This document shows, in pieces, positions 33,100 through 45,955 of a stretch of DNA of 64,000 bases. The notes under the pieces were generated by a model that was given only the letters and a program-made list of their open reading frames with translations, did no database searches and had not been told where the DNA came from. The DNA is from Siphonodentalium dalli. Its lineage: Eukaryota; Mollusca; Scaphopoda; Gadilida; Siphonodentaliidae. Location: contig CP136066.1 of the NCBI GenBank assembly GCA_032622095.1, forward strand, positions 233,184,961-233,248,960, given 5' to 3'. How positions within the stretch are numbered: the stretch's first letter is position 1; each line of letters starts with the position of its first letter. Both the position numbers and the translations under genes were made by a program.

Positions 33100-33725
33100 C
33101 ATTCGTACACTCCAGATTTGCATATACACCTCACTCATGATAATTCAACCATTAGATGTGTTCTCACACACCCAATCCATTATCAGACAGCTACTCACTA
33201 TATACATGTACAACCACCAATGAAAATACAGCCACGCCAGAGATACATATACATCACATATACAACCATGACTACAATGGTACTTCATATATACCCACAC
33301 GCCGCCAATGACACTCCATGTATGCATATACACTTCAACAATCATGACCGTATAGTCATTCCATGTATACATATATACATTACACTCAGACATACAACCA
33401 CTGTCTATTTATTCATATACACACATGACCATACAGCCAACATATGTATACATATACACTCCCATGACAATAGTCACCCAATGTATGAACGTATATGCCA
33501 CACATGACCATACAGTCAATATATGTATATATACACAAACAACACACCCGTATCCATGTAGCTACTGTCATTATACCCATACACCACTTCAATTACCATA
33601 CAGCCAATATCCTTGTATAGCTATTCACCTCACACATGACCATACATACATACACTCCTTATATACCTATACATATCACCACGAACACACCACCCATCAC
33701 ACTACACACGCACTCCCTGGCTGTC
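33100..33725. repeat. Degenerate minisatellite, longest array of the gaccataca type
   Basis: Many irregular units with catgaccatacagcca and tatacatatacac. The two long frames here reflect composition, not genes. Confidence 0.6.
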
Positions 33726-33784
33726 ATTTTGACATACACCATATATTAAGTTGATTTTGATGAAAATGGACATTTAGTCATGCC

Positions 33785-34150
33785 AAGAGTAAAATCCAAG
33801 ATGGCTGCCGGAAGCCATGTTTTTCAACAAGAATTGGAAAAATTTGATGACTCCAATCTGGTGGTCAACCCTAAGATCCATTATAAATTTGATGACAATC
33901 GGACGATGGCTGTGGTGCATGCTGAATGATTTAGTAATACAAAGAGTAAAATCCAAAATGGATTCAAATTTGAAATTTAAGATGGCTGCTGGCAGCCATG
34001 TTTTTTAACGAATTTTTGAAAAAAGAGTGATGGCGCCCATCTAGACCTCACCCGGAATATCTCTATAAAGTTGATGATCGGAAGAGGGATGTGGCCTGTA
34101 GGGTGTGCTGAAGGATTTATTCATGCAAAGAGTAAAACCCAAGATGACTG
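33785..34150. repeat. Dispersed aagatggctgc repeat, degenerate units
   Basis: Units of roughly 165-190 bp built from agtaaaatccaagatggctg, ccatgtttttcaac, a central ccaatctggtggtca and gatgacaatcggacga. The same family recurs at about 39630-40350, 52975-53490 and 54118-54260. Confidence 0.6.
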
Positions 34151-34287
34151 CCGGCGGTCATGTTCTTCAAACAAAATTGTACTATTCGAGAGCATTGAGA
34201 GGGACAAGAGAAAAACCACTTGATGGATTGAGCACACTAAACTTTTTGTCATATTTCATGATCAGAAAATTGGGGATTCCTAATTGG

Positions 34288-34534
34288 GGATTTTTTTACC
34301 CTGTGCCAATGCATTCTCTTATATATGCGAGTCGACCATAGGTCGCCTCGCATATATAAGAGAATGCATTGGCCCAACAATTTTTTATCATTTTTTTAAA
34401 ATAAATGTTTCTTACAATTTTTAGGACATAAAATAAAAAAACATCCATTACCCTGCAGGGAGCCCCACACATATATAGAAGCATATAGAAGAGGGTCGTC
34501 TGCTCATGTTTGTATGGGGCTCTGTATGGGTGAA
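34288..34534. mobile_element. Family B MITE fragment at the edge of satellite 3
   Basis: It begins in the T tract before ccctgtgcc, contains one full palindrome and the family B middle (ccctgcagggagccccacac), and ends at gggtgaaatt. The outer TGACCCGCC arms are missing on both sides, and satellite-like ttggggattcc flanks both. Confidence 0.75.
34306..34372. repeat. 67-bp palindrome, copy 10
   Basis: Single palindrome without its inverted partner. Confidence 0.95.
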
Positions 34535-35188
34535 ATTGGGGATTCCTAACCACATATCACTATTAATTGGGGATTCCTAACCACATATCACTATTAATTG
34601 GGGATTCCTAACCACATATCACTATTAATTGGGGATTCCTAACCACATATCACTATTAATTGGGGATTCCTAACCACATATCACTATTAATTGGGGATTC
34701 CTAACCACATATCACTATTAATTGGGGATTCCTAACCACATATCACTATTAATTGGGGATTCCTAACCACATATCACTATTAATTGGGGATTCCTAACCA
34801 CATATCACTATTAATTGGGGATTCCTAACCACATATCACTATTAATTGGGGATTCCTAACCACATATCACTATTAATTGGGGATTCCTAACCACATATCA
34901 CTATTAATTGGGGATTCCTAACCACATATCACTATTAATTGGGGATTACTAACCACATATCACTATTAATTGGGGATTCCTAACCACATATCACTATTAA
35001 TTGGGGATTCCTAACCACATATCACTATTAATTGGGGATTCCTAACCACATATCACTATTAATTGGGGATTCCTAACCACATATATCACTATTAATTGGG
35101 GATTCCTAACCACATATCACTATTAATTGGGGATTCCTAACCACATATCACTATTAATTGGGGATTCCTAACCACATATCACTATTAA
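34535..35188. repeat. Satellite 3: 31-bp unit, about 21 copies
   Basis: The unit reads attggggattcctaaccaca, then tatcactatta. Only two variant units were noticed: gattactaacc, and an extra at in acatatatcac. The last unit is interrupted at its TTAA by the family A MITE at 35189. Confidence 0.95.
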
Positions 35189-35338
35189 CCCTTTACCCAA
35201 CAAACCGGCCAAAACCGGCCAAGTAAAGCTTCAACAGCCTAAATTATCTTGGGTATGTCTCAATAAAACCATACAAATATGGATATCATTGGAACCGGCT
35301 CCTTGACCACATTGTGATAGTTACAGTTATGCCCTGTG

Positions 35339-35405
35339 CCAATGCATTCTCTTATATATGCGAGTCGACCATAGGTCGCCTCGCATATATAAGAGAATGC
35401 ATTGG
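35339..35405. repeat. 67-bp palindrome, copy 11
   Basis: Left member of the pair in this family A copy. Confidence 0.95.
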
Positions 35406-35486
35406 CCTAAACAAAATCTTTTTTTAACACTTTTTACTATTTTTTCTTACATTCTTTAACAATTTTATAATTTTTAATGTGTTAAG

Positions 35487-35548
35487 CCAATGCATTCTCT
35501 TATATATGCGAGGCGACCTATGGTCGACTCGCATATATAAGAGAATGC
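35487..35548. repeat. Palindrome, truncated, copy 12
   Basis: Right member. It breaks off after gagaatgc and joins directly to gttctgttggg. Confidence 0.92.
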
Positions 35549-35648
35549 GTTCTGTTGGGTAAAGGGTTAATTGTGTTGAAATATTACATGTTGAAAGGTG
35601 ACTGCATTCTTCCAAGATGTATTTGTAATAAGCTGGGATTTCAACTGA

Positions 35649-38600
35649 CTTGTCTGCCCCTGTTTTATTTTCAAAAGATTTCTTGGAAATATAATTCAAG
35701 CCAAATCCAACGCTAAATTCCGATATGTAGACTTCAAGCGAACATATTCACGGAGTATAGTTTCATTTTTCAAATTTGTTGGAAGAGAAGTGTTACACAT
35801 TACAAATTCGCTGACTGAAGTGGGAAGGTGTGTGATCGAGGTACTAAAATCTATTCTAAACCGAGCATTTGACATAGAGAAAAACCCGGGTCCAACAGAA
35901 AGCAATGTGGACAGGCATTTGCTGACCCTAATGTGTCTTAATATTCAAAGTTTGACACCGAAAATAGACGTACTTACTGCAGGGACTGGAAACTTTGATA
36001 TAATTTCATTTACGGAAACATGGCTCTCAAATGCAAATTCCGATAACGAATTGTTAGTAACAGGATTTCATGCTCCACAACGGAGAGACCATCCAACCTT
36101 GGGTGGTGGCATTGCTGTCTATGTAAGGGACTCGCTTTATTTCAAAAGACGTACTGACCTTGAAATCCCTGACGTAGAGAGCGTATGGCTAGAGATTGCA
36201 ACATCCACAATGAGGTTTTTGCTTGGTACATTTTATAAACCACCAAATACACCCATCAGTATATGGGAAAAAATATATAGAAATATTGACTTGGCGTTGG
36301 GCAATCGTACTAATATCCCACATGTCATAAAAACTGGAGATTTTAATTCAAACCAAATACCATTAGAAACAAAACCAATTAAATATATTTATCAGCGCTT
36401 TGGCCTAAAGCAAATACTTAAACAAGCTACATATTTCACAGAAAGTTCTTCTTCTCTCATATACATATATTTTACAAATACCCCTGAGGTTGTTGAATCG
36501 AATGAAATCTTAGATCCATTCTTTTCAGATTTAACTCGGTTTCATTGTCCAATCTTGCTACGTTTGAATTTGAAATTTAAGAAGCCGAGTGAAATCATGA
36601 AAAGAAGGATATGGGATTATAATCGAGCCGATTACTCCGCAACGAATAATGCCTTTAACGCGTGGGACTTTAAGAGAGATCTCTCAGCAATTAGATTTGA
36701 TGAAATAGCAGAAGCTCTAACGAAAACAATAATTGACACAGCGAACCTTTATATACTAAATAAACTCGTAATATTTCGACACAATGAACCAGAATGGTTA
36801 ACATGTGAAATTCGCAAACTTATGAGACAAAGGAGACGTTACTACAAATTGGCAAAACAAAGAGAAACAATTGAAGCGTGGACGAATTATAAAAAGAAAA
36901 GAAATGAAGTTATATCAAAAATAAGACGTTCCAAGAAAAAATCTCTGGAGAAAACACAGTCAATACTTGGTAGTGGTTTCACTGACTCCTCACTCTGGTG
37001 GAAAACATTAAACCACCTCATGAAACCCGAACCTAAACCAATACCAGCCCTAAAAACTGACCAGATTATAATAACCGAAAATGAAGAAAAATAACTATTT
37101 TTTTTAAATCTCTTCCTTACCCGATGAAAATAAGTTAGAGTTACCCATCTTTGATTGGTTAACGGATAGGCGCCTGGGCGACATTGAAATATCTGATGAA
37201 CGTGTACTAGAAAGTTTAAACTCAATCAAGACATCGAAAGCGGCCGGATACGATGGTATTAGTCCCAAAGTATTAAAAAATTGTTCGATATCACTAATTA
37301 AACCACTAGCATTTGCTTCCAGGGTTTTAATTGAACATTCGTACTTTCCTTCAGAATGGAAAAAGGCAAACATATGCCCAATTTTCAAAAATGGAGATCC
37401 CAGCGATCCATCCAATTATCGACCAGTATCCTTACTCAGTTGTCTGTCTAAGGTCTTCGAGAAATGTCTATTCTATCATATATCAAAATACCTACGAACG
37501 AATAAGCTTTTAAGCGACATACAGTCGGGATTTACACCGAACGATAACACAGTATTTCAATTGATCGATATGTAACATTATATATCTCAGCCCTTGACGA
37601 TGGGAGAGAAATAATGGGTGTATTCTGCTATAATAGCAAGGCGCTCGATAAGGTTTGGCACAGGGGTCTCCTCTTTAAACTTAAAATAATGGGGATAACT
37701 GGGAAGCTTTTAAAACTACTTGAAAACTATCTTGATGGTAGACAACAAAGAGTGACAATTTCTAACTTTAATTCGACATGGAAAGACGTTACAACAGGAG
37801 TGCCTCAAGGATCATTAATCGGCCCTCTCCTATTTCTCGTGTATATAAACGACATAGTCGAGGGAATTACATGTAATACACGATTATTTGCGGATGATAC
37901 ATCACTTTATATTGCTATAGAATATCCCACAATTGCTGCAGATTTGATCAATTCAGACCTACACAAAATATTCAACTGGTCAAAGACCTGGGCAATTAAA
38001 TTCAACCCATTGAAAACAGAATCCTTGCTTGTTTCGTGGAAACAAATACCTATTGACCAACCAGTACTAAACATGTCAAATGAGAGAATAAATGAGGTAG
38101 ACACACATAAACATTTGGGTCTGACATTCAACCAACAGGGTAAATGGAAAAACCATATAGAAGACATTGAAAACCGAGCGTCCAAAAGATTGTACATACT
38201 GAGGAAGTATAAATTTATCCTTGATAGAAGAACTCTAAAAAGAATTTACTTGTCCTATATTCGTCCTGCCTTGGAACATGCTTCCTCAGTATGGGACAAT
38301 TGTACAGGCGAAGAAGCCGATTCACTAGAAGATATTCAGTACGAAGCCGCTAGAATAGTAACCGATGGAACAAGAAGTTGTAATAAATGCACAGTTCTTC
38401 AGTTGGGTGGGAACAATTAAGAAAACGGAGAGAAAAGACTAAACTCATGCTCTTTTTTAAAATGACGAAAAAACTCACTCCCTTTACATATACAACGCTG
38501 TTCCGAATAAAATATCGAGTACTAGTGGATATCACACGAGATCAGATGATCTTAGGGTACCTTTCTGCAACTCTGCTACTCATCAGAAATCATTTCTTCC

Positions 38601-39080
38601 ACACACAATCAATCTTTGGAACGAGTTAAAACCAGAAGTGAGGAAATGTGAAACAATCTCAGACTTCAAAACATTTTTGAATAGTGACGTCAAAGAGCGT
38701 CCTAGATACTTGGAATATGCATATACGAGAGTAAGTCACATATACCATTGCCGATTAAGACTGGAATGCAGTAATTTAAACTATGATCTTTTCAGCAACC
38801 ATCTGAGAGATATTTAGTTATGTATTTGTGGTGCCAATGAAACATCAGAACATTTTCTTTTTTATTGTCGCAAATATTTGGTTGAAAGAGATAGGTGTTT
38901 TTTGGGGGATTAATAACAAGACCAGGAGTAGAAACCTTGCTACATGGAAGCCGCGAACTATCATTGGAAGAGAATATAGATTTATTTATGAGGGTCCACA
39001 AATTCATAATTCTATCTAAACGATTTCCAAATTGAACTTTTCCTAAGTCGCTAACTGTATAAATAAATAAAACATTCTGC
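35649..39080 (+). pseudogene. CR1-like LINE (LINE C) with 2A-type motif, nearly full length
   Basis: An open frame from about 35649 to 37094 encodes an N-terminal stretch, a 2A-like motif, then an EEP endonuclease (MCLNIQSLTPK, FTETWLSN, GGGIAVYVRDS, KTGDFNSNQ). Reverse transcriptase continues in other frames: 37114-37575 (SKAAGYDGISPK, SDPSNYRPVSLLS) and 37581-38420 (GVPQGSLIGPLLF, RLFADDTSLY). A C-terminal knuckle CGANETSEHFLFYC lies near 38824-38866. Lesions seen: a stop and frame change near 37092-37113, another frame change near 37575, and Tyr in place of the motif A catalytic Asp (VFCYNSKALD). The copy is therefore inactive but young enough to align throughout. Confidence 0.9.
35871..35894 (+). 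other. 2A-like ribosome-skipping motif DIEKNPGP in LINE C
   Basis: Codons read D-I-E-K-N-P-G-P, matching the D-x-E-x-N-P-G-P consensus. In 2A peptides the ribosome skips the final Gly-Pro bond, releasing the upstream part. The motif lies just before the endonuclease domain, where 2A sequences have been described in APE-type non-LTR elements of marine invertebrates. It would separate the short N-terminal product from the endonuclease/RT protein. Confidence 0.85.
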
Positions 39081-39082
39081 AT

Positions 39083-39630
39083 CTATGAAACAACGTGAAC
39101 GTGTGAAAATCACACATCGAAGTAACCAATTATACAGTATAACTTAGAAAAGTGGAAAATATCATATATTTCAGTATACATGTATTATATTTTGCTCGTA
39201 ATACTATAAGACACAACTCGCTTGTCGTTTTGATTTCGAAACTTGAACTTTGAGCTACAATTATTAGAAAATGATGGGGTGAGGTCTGTGGTCAGGTCAC
39301 ATAGTATACATGTAACAATTCCGGTTATCTGATGCATGGACTGCCCAGCAGTGACTCACGATGAATTACTGTTTGACAGATGGCTGACAAGGCCAATAAG
39401 ATAGAATCATTGAACATGAAAGCAAAACCTAACTGGGAAAAGAACATTATGAATAATCAATAAAGACACCACCTGTGAATGCTAAAGATGGGGACATGGC
39501 TGATATAAGCATCATGCTTCTGCCAAATCCCATTCTCTAATAAAATTGTCATTATGTTATATTTGTACCATTAGCTTGTTAATTCATGTGCATGATTTAG
39601 AGAATAAAATATGTTTAAACTAACAAAATT
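39083..39630. other. No gene seen
   Basis: 3' flank of LINE C and A/T-rich unassigned DNA. Confidence 0.5.
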
Positions 39631-40350
39631 TTGAAAAAATTAGATGGCTCCAATTTGGTGGTCACTCCTAAGATCCATTCGAAATTTGACGACAATCGGA
39701 CGAGGGCTGTGGCGCATGCTGAAGGATTTAGTCATACAAAGAGTAAAATCCAAGATGGTCACTGGTGGCCATGTTTTTCAACAAAATGCAGAAAATAATT
39801 ATGGCTTCCATCTAGAGGTAACACTGAATATCCTTATAAAGTTTGGTGATGATTCGATTAGGGATGTCGTCTGTAGGGGGTGCCAAATAATTTACTCATG
39901 CAATGAGTAAATCCAAGATGGCTGCCGACGACCATGTTTTCAACGAAAATTGCTCAAATTTGACAGCTCCCATCCATAGCAGATCCTAAATATGCCTGTA
40001 AAATTTAAAAACAATTCTCCAATAAATACGGGTTTCCGGGTGTGCCGATGGATTCAAATTTGAAATCCAAGATGGCTGCTGGCAGCCATGTTTTATAACG
40101 AATTTTGGAAATAATCGATGGCTCCAATCTAGAGGTCAGCCCTTAAGATCCATATGATGTTTGGAGACGATCGGATGAGGGTTTGGCCTGTAGGGTGTGC
40201 CGAAGCATTTAGTCATGCAAAGAGTAAAATCAAAGATGGCAGTCATGATTTTCAATAAAATTTGGAAAAATAAGATGGCTCCAATATGGTGGTCACCATT
40301 AAGATCCATTTGAAATTTGATGACAATCGGACGATGGCTGTGGCATGCCT
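39630..40350. repeat. Dispersed aagatggctgc repeat, about four degenerate units
   Basis: Repeated gatggctccaatttggtggt, ctaagatccatt, gatgacaatcgga, gtcatacaaagagtaaaatc and aagatgg segments with a period of roughly 150-190 bp. Same family as 33785-34150. Confidence 0.7.
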
Positions 40351-41695
40351 AGATCGGAACTGGCAGATATAAATGATAATAAGTGGATGTTGCATAAAGA
40401 AAACTTATGTACGAATATCGTGTCAATCATATCAATATCAGTACAGTACTGTGAGTGAGAGATTAATAGCTTGGCGCATAGTGATGACCCGATGTGACCT
40501 AACGGAACACTACTGATTCATTTAAAATAAAATTAGCAGTATTTGTAGACATGGAATGGGGCAGTCTTGGATGAATAACAGCATTTTGCCTATCCAAAAT
40601 ACCAAATTTGATAATTGATATTTTAGCTGGTTTTCCTAGAGCAGACTCGACTAGTTTTTGATGCGCATTCTCCATATTTTTGTCATCATGTTGCATAAAA
40701 GTGACCAGCTAGAGAGTATAATATATAGCTAAATTCAGCTAGGACAGCTGAATTTTCACATTTCCAGACCCGTTCAGTGGTTATACGTGTAGTTCAACTA
40801 CAAAAAGTGTCAAAAAGTGTCGAAAAGCGGTGGTCTGTTGTTTAAACAATCCATCACCAGGTACATAATTGACGACGATTCCAGTGATATTTAGCATTTT
40901 ACTTCAGACTTACACCTACACTTACATTCTACAACTGCTTACTCATGTACATAACTATAAATTTCAAAATTAACCCTTTCGAAAACTCGCGGCCTATGCT
41001 TACGTTCCTAATTTCTAAATTTGTAACACCAAACTATGTACCACGCTCCCATCTTTTACTGAAACTACCGGTATGGGACAATCATGAAACTAAAGAATAT
41101 TTTAATACTCTACGTATAACTAGTTCATTTATGATAGTGCGTGATTCTACGATACTGGTACGCATACTCTGTCATATGTATACCTATATTTTCCAAATTT
41201 CAAAACACCAGGCATACCTCTATTATGCTCCTGTTTTTAATTTTACTGACTATGGAATTGTCCAAGTGGCGCTTCGGAATGTGTACCTAGATAATGATCA
41301 CCTTTGTCCATGTTACCGAAGACAGGTTTACCCTTGTATTCTGTGGTGTTCCCAGCCCCCCGGATCTCTATATTTTACAACACTAAGTTGTATTAGCTGA
41401 AATTTCACATTTTCCACACCTGTTCTGTTCAACTTCTAAAAAAAATGTTGTTTGTCGATCTCCCACTCGCAGTTTCTCGTCCATATAAAGAACAGTTAAT
41501 TTCTTATCAAATATACAGCAATAAGTATTGTATCTACGATATTTTGTTTTAGCTGGATCGAACTAAATGTCTGGGTTGGAAGTCCATGGATGGAACTATG
41601 ATAGTTCAAGTAGGATAATTGTCATTACTTCGGTCAAATTGAATGGTATTTCAACGGGAAATTACGTATTTTCTGCCAGAATGATACATATTTAA
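40351..41695. other. Unassigned; one 151-codon frame of doubtful value
   Basis: A frame from ATG 40945 to 41400 is the longest non-repeat ORF here. It shows no signal peptide, domain or conserved motif, and its composition is that of A/T-rich random sequence. I do not call it a gene. Confidence 0.4.
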
Positions 41696-41726
41696 TTAAC
41701 CCTTTACCCAACAGAACGGCCCTGTG

Positions 41727-41793
41727 CCAATGCATTCTCTTATATATGCGGGTCGACCATAGGTCGCCTCGCATATATAAGAGAATGCATTGG
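41727..41793. repeat. 67-bp palindrome, copy 13
   Basis: One change in the centre (gcgggtcgacc). Confidence 0.95.
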
Positions 41794-41850
41794 CTTAACA
41801 CATATTAAAGAAAAAATGGTAAAAAGTGTTAAAAAAAAGTTTTTGTTAGG

Positions 41851-41917
41851 CCAATGCATTCTCTTATATATGCGAGGCGACCTATGGTCGACTCGCATAT
41901 ATAAGAGAATGCATTGG
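41851..41917. repeat. 67-bp palindrome, copy 14
   Basis: Inverted partner of the copy at 41727. Confidence 0.95.
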
Positions 41918-42060
41918 CACAGGGCATAACTGTAACTATCACAATGTGCTCAATGAGCCGGTTCCAATGATACCCATATTTCCATGGTTTTATTGAGACA
42001 GACCGAAGATAATTTAGGCTGTTAGGGCGTTTCTGGGCGTTCTGTTGGGTAAAGGGTTAA

Positions 42061-44165
42061 GGTTAATTAGAATTTATTTTGTTATAATTATAGGCCTATA
42101 TAATATAGGCCTACCGGTAACCAGTATTCAAGGTATAGCTATATTCTACAAAAACTGTTACAACCATATATCATGTAACACAAATTCGGACAAAAAGGCT
42201 TAGCCCCCTCCCTAAAAAATCCTCCTATGCACATCCCGGATTTTATAAACTAGTAAATATGCATATATATATATATATGCATAGGCCTACATGCATATAT
42301 TGGGCCTACTATAATTTAAAATTAGGCATATATACAGGTGTTTAGGTATAATCTAAATAGACCTATACTACTTACGTACACGTACTTTAAAATTAGGCCT
42401 ATAATTATACAGATGCTTATATACATATAATATGTAGGCCTATACTACATACCTACACATATATATATAACTGTATCCATATTGTGTTCATGTTATAAAC
42501 TGTAAATCATGTATGTGTGGATCTATAGGCTATGTGTTATTATCGATAAAAAAATCATTCTCGAGCGATCCTCCACCCATATCTAGGCACGTAAGGCATG
42601 GATAGAGTATTCACCCAAACCAATCCGTCCCAATCCAGCATACGGAATTAGCTAAATTTTTCCTCCGAGTCCCAAGCCCGATTCCAACAAAATGGCATAT
42701 ATATAAGCCCTATAATTGATTCAGAATAATATTTCAGTTCCTTTATAAACTGCCACCACAACCCCACCGCACGGTGCATGCAACAGCGATCTCACCCTTG
42801 ATCTTATTTTTGTAGAATATATTCAAAATAATCCTATATTTTATATGCAATTATTTTTAAATCACACTTTCGTGTCCATATATAGGAATTTATAGATGCT
42901 TGCAGACTATTATGAATTTAGTTATAGTGGTAAACGTCACCATAAAAGGACAATGTAGGCCTATACATACGTGTGATGCAGTGATCGATTATCCAATAAG
43001 TATTTAATAATATATAGAGGACAACTTGTGCGCCACCCTCTCACATAGATGCGCCACTGTTCATGACGAATAGCGAGGCTATATCTATCGTACTGGAAGC
43101 TGAAATACGTACATGTATATAACTGCGTACTCTGGTCGTATCGCCCATTCTCCGTTGATAGTGAGTGAAAACTGAGAGAAGGCGAAATTGGGACTTAATA
43201 TATAAATATATCATTAATATGTTCCAATCTAAATCAAAACTATAGCTAAATACTGCAATACAACGATATTAGAAGCCGTCAAACTTTTGAAGCGACGATT
43301 ATCATAATCCAAGATGGCGGCTAGGACACGCAGTGTTGAGAATCTATACAGAACGCTCAATAAGTATATTTAAATGGCGTATAGATCATGACATCAGTCT
43401 GGTCCACTCAAATAGTCTATAAATGTGGCGTATTTGAACCAACAATACCTTATATAGTGATAAACTATTTGTAACACCGAATGTTTCTCATACATAAGCT
43501 TGATTGTATTGGGAGCAGCTGAGGTGCCTTCAAAACGAGTTTTTGGAAATGTAGTTGTTGTTGTTGTTGTTGTTGAGAGTGGTGCAAGGACGAGATCAAT
43601 CACATTAAGGGTACGTTCAGACGCTGGCAAGTTTGCATGGTTTGTTTTGCAGGCTTTCGTCGTAGAAAACCACATGGTGCCATAATTTAAAGTAAACTTG
43701 CATATAATATGATCTTTACCAAAGCGAACGACATGAGAAGTAAACTTTATGTACTTCCACTTGTAACGGTGCTACTGGCATATGCCTTCAAATACATGTA
43801 TGATTGACTCTTAGGAGATAACTGCATGTTATTTACAGGCAAATTCCGGTACCATCCGGTTTCCACGACGATGTGCATGCAAAACATACACCGTGCTAAT
43901 TTGCCAGCGTATGCATGTAGCTTTAATATTGAGTCGTTATTGTTGTTATGTCTACTATTGTTGTGTATATTATGTTGTTTATACTATTGTTGTGTTTATT
44001 ATGTCTATACTATTGTTGCGTTTATTATGTTGTTTATGTTTTAAACTGGTAATAATCCCGATGGTTGGTATAAATAAAACGTTATGGTGCGGCACATTTT
44101 ATTAACGACGTTTATAAGTCTACATTTTAAGATATGTTTAAAGCTGTATTCGGGACCAGACCTCT
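42061..44165. other. A/T-rich non-coding stretch
   Basis: Contains a (TA)n run near 42260, (TTG)n near 43551-43575 and a TATTGTTGTGTTTAT-type tract at 43930-44045. The ORFs over these tracts are compositional. Confidence 0.6.
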
Positions 44166-44400
44166 AGTTACGCATGTGTCCGTTGATCTCTGAAACGTTC
44201 ATTTTGGTACAAATGATCTACAAAAACGTTGATATGGAACCCATAATCTTTCAAACAATCATTTTGGGCACCCATGATATACAAAACGTTGATTTTGGGC
44301 AACCATGATCTACATAAACGTTGATTTGTGCAACCATAACCTACAAAAAGTTGATTTGGGTTCACAGAATTTTTAAAACGTTCATTTAGGACATTTTGGT
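44166..44400. repeat. Degenerate about 40-bp tandem repeat
   Basis: Five to six units around ccatgatctacaaaacgttg, attttgggc, with many changes. The minus-strand frame across it is a repeat artefact. Confidence 0.65.
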
Positions 44401-44894
44401 ACCTAAATCTCCAAAGCTAGCCCAATAAGTGAAATAACTTGGTAGCAAGTACCAGATGTCCGATTCCGAGGAATCTCAGTCATATCGAGTCCGATTCCGA
44501 GGCAAATGTCAACTTTCTGGAGTGGCGTCCGTTGTAAAAAGTTAAGAGTGAGAGCAGATTTTTTTGTCAAAATGGTATTTTAGTTATATTGAGTGCCAGT
44601 ATTTTTTAGAATGCAAACGAAATGATAGATACAATCCATATATTTCGCGACACTTACTTGTATGTATTCAGGGTGACCTTTTAAATAGTTTTGTGATGTT
44701 GTTGAAGCGATTCGGCACCGCATTTAGAGAATTACCCTGTCGGAGCCATACACGAAATAGATGCTCGTTCTCGACTTTGACCTCCGGGTGACCAATGGAG
44801 GACGCGCGTTGTATTAAATCAAAGCAGACGAACTACATGTATGCAATACTTATGTATCACATCATGTCTACTGGGTGAGATTTTGGTGAGTTGT

Positions 44895-45094
44895 CTACCC
44901 CAATCAATGTTTCAGAGATCCTGGCTACCCCAATCAATGTTTCAGAGATCCTGGCTACCCCAATCAATGTTTCAGAGATCCTGGCTACCCCAATCAATGT
45001 TTCAGAGATCCTGGCTACCCCAATCAATGTTTCAGAGATCCTGGCTACCCCAATCAATGTTTCAGAGATCCTGGGTACCTCAATCAATGTTTCT
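44895..45094. repeat. 30-bp tandem repeat, 6-7 units
   Basis: The unit is ctaccccaatcaatgtttca, then gagatcctgg. The last unit diverges (gtacctcaatcaatg). Because 30 is divisible by three, several frames stay open across it. Confidence 0.95.
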
Positions 45095-45470
45095 CTTGGT
45101 CCCAGAGCCAACGATTCGAGAACTGGATATGACCTTAATGAACGGAAACATACGAACTAAGACAATTCAGCGCCGGTTATAACAACATACAAAATATAAC
45201 TTGACACCACTTAGATGTAGATGTGCTACCTTACTGTGATACAGTTTGATTGACAATTGTCCACCACGGTTACCATGGAATAGCTAAGTATGTCGCTCGT
45301 CGCTCTTCTCGCCCATATAATGAGTCTGCCTGGACACATCAACATGTTTTGTCTTGCGGGCGATTGATCCCTACTCAACAAACGTGGGTATTGTTCTTAT
45401 ATATAGCAGATATGGCACAGTAGCATTTTATGTATACGTCTCCGAAACATGCCGAGCATTGCTCTTTGAA

Positions 45471-45955
45471 CATGTCTGGGACTATACAACAAACAGGGCG
45501 CCTATTTTGTTTAGAAGAACCTGTAAGTTTTGAGACAGTGCAAATGGTTTTTCATGTCTGGGACTATACAACAAACAGGGCGCCTATTTTGTTTAGAAGA
45601 ACCTGTAAGTTTTGAGACAGTGCAAATGGTTTTTCATGTCTGGGACTATACAACAAACAGGGCGCCTATTTTGTTTAGAAGAACCTGTAAGTTTTGAGAC
45701 AGTGCAAATGGTTTTTCATGTCTGGGACTATACAACAAACAGGGCGCCTATTTTGTTTAGAAGAAACTGTAAGTTTTGAGACAGTGCAAATGGTTTTTCA
45801 TGTCTGGGACTATACAACAAACAGGGCGCCTATTTTGTTTAGAAGAAACTGTAAGTTTTGAGACAGTGCAAATGGTTTTTCATGTCTGGGACTATACAAC
45901 AAACAGGGCGCCTATTTTGTTTAGAAGAAACTGTAAGTTTTGAGTGCAAATGTTT
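45471..45955. repeat. 82-bp tandem repeat, about 6 units
   Basis: Units begin catgtctgggactataca at 45471, 45553, 45635, 45717, 45799 and 45881. The last is truncated at gagtgcaaatg. Early units have acctgt and later ones aactgt, showing block-wise homogenisation. Confidence 0.95.

Larger units (their letters stand above)
35189..35566. mobile_element. Family A MITE inserted in the last satellite 3 unit
   Basis: Complete CCCTTTACCCAACA and TGTTGGGTAAAGGG termini, with TTAA on both sides (35185-35188 and 35567-35570). The left flank actaTTAA and right flank TTAAttg rebuild the satellite's own attaatt, so the satellite was the target. The second palindrome has lost its 3' arm end. Confidence 0.88.
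41700..42056. mobile_element. Family A MITE, inverted orientation, complete
   Basis: CCCTTTACCCAACA and TGTTGGGTAAAGGG ends with TTAA at 41696-41699 and 42057-42060. The interior is the reverse complement of the 8342 copy, with a shortened spacer and a deletion near the right end. Confidence 0.88.

Noticed and set aside
33118-33507. 129-codon ORF rich in His, Thr and Tyr
   Set aside because: Covers the degenerate gaccataca minisatellite. Composition explains it.
40945-41400. 151-codon ORF with ATG
   Set aside because: No recognisable motif, signal peptide or splice context. Plausible by chance in open A/T-rich sequence.
44841-45182. Open frames with repeated QSMFQRSWLP or NVSEILATPI
   Set aside because: The 30-bp repeat is divisible by three, so several frames on both strands stay open together.
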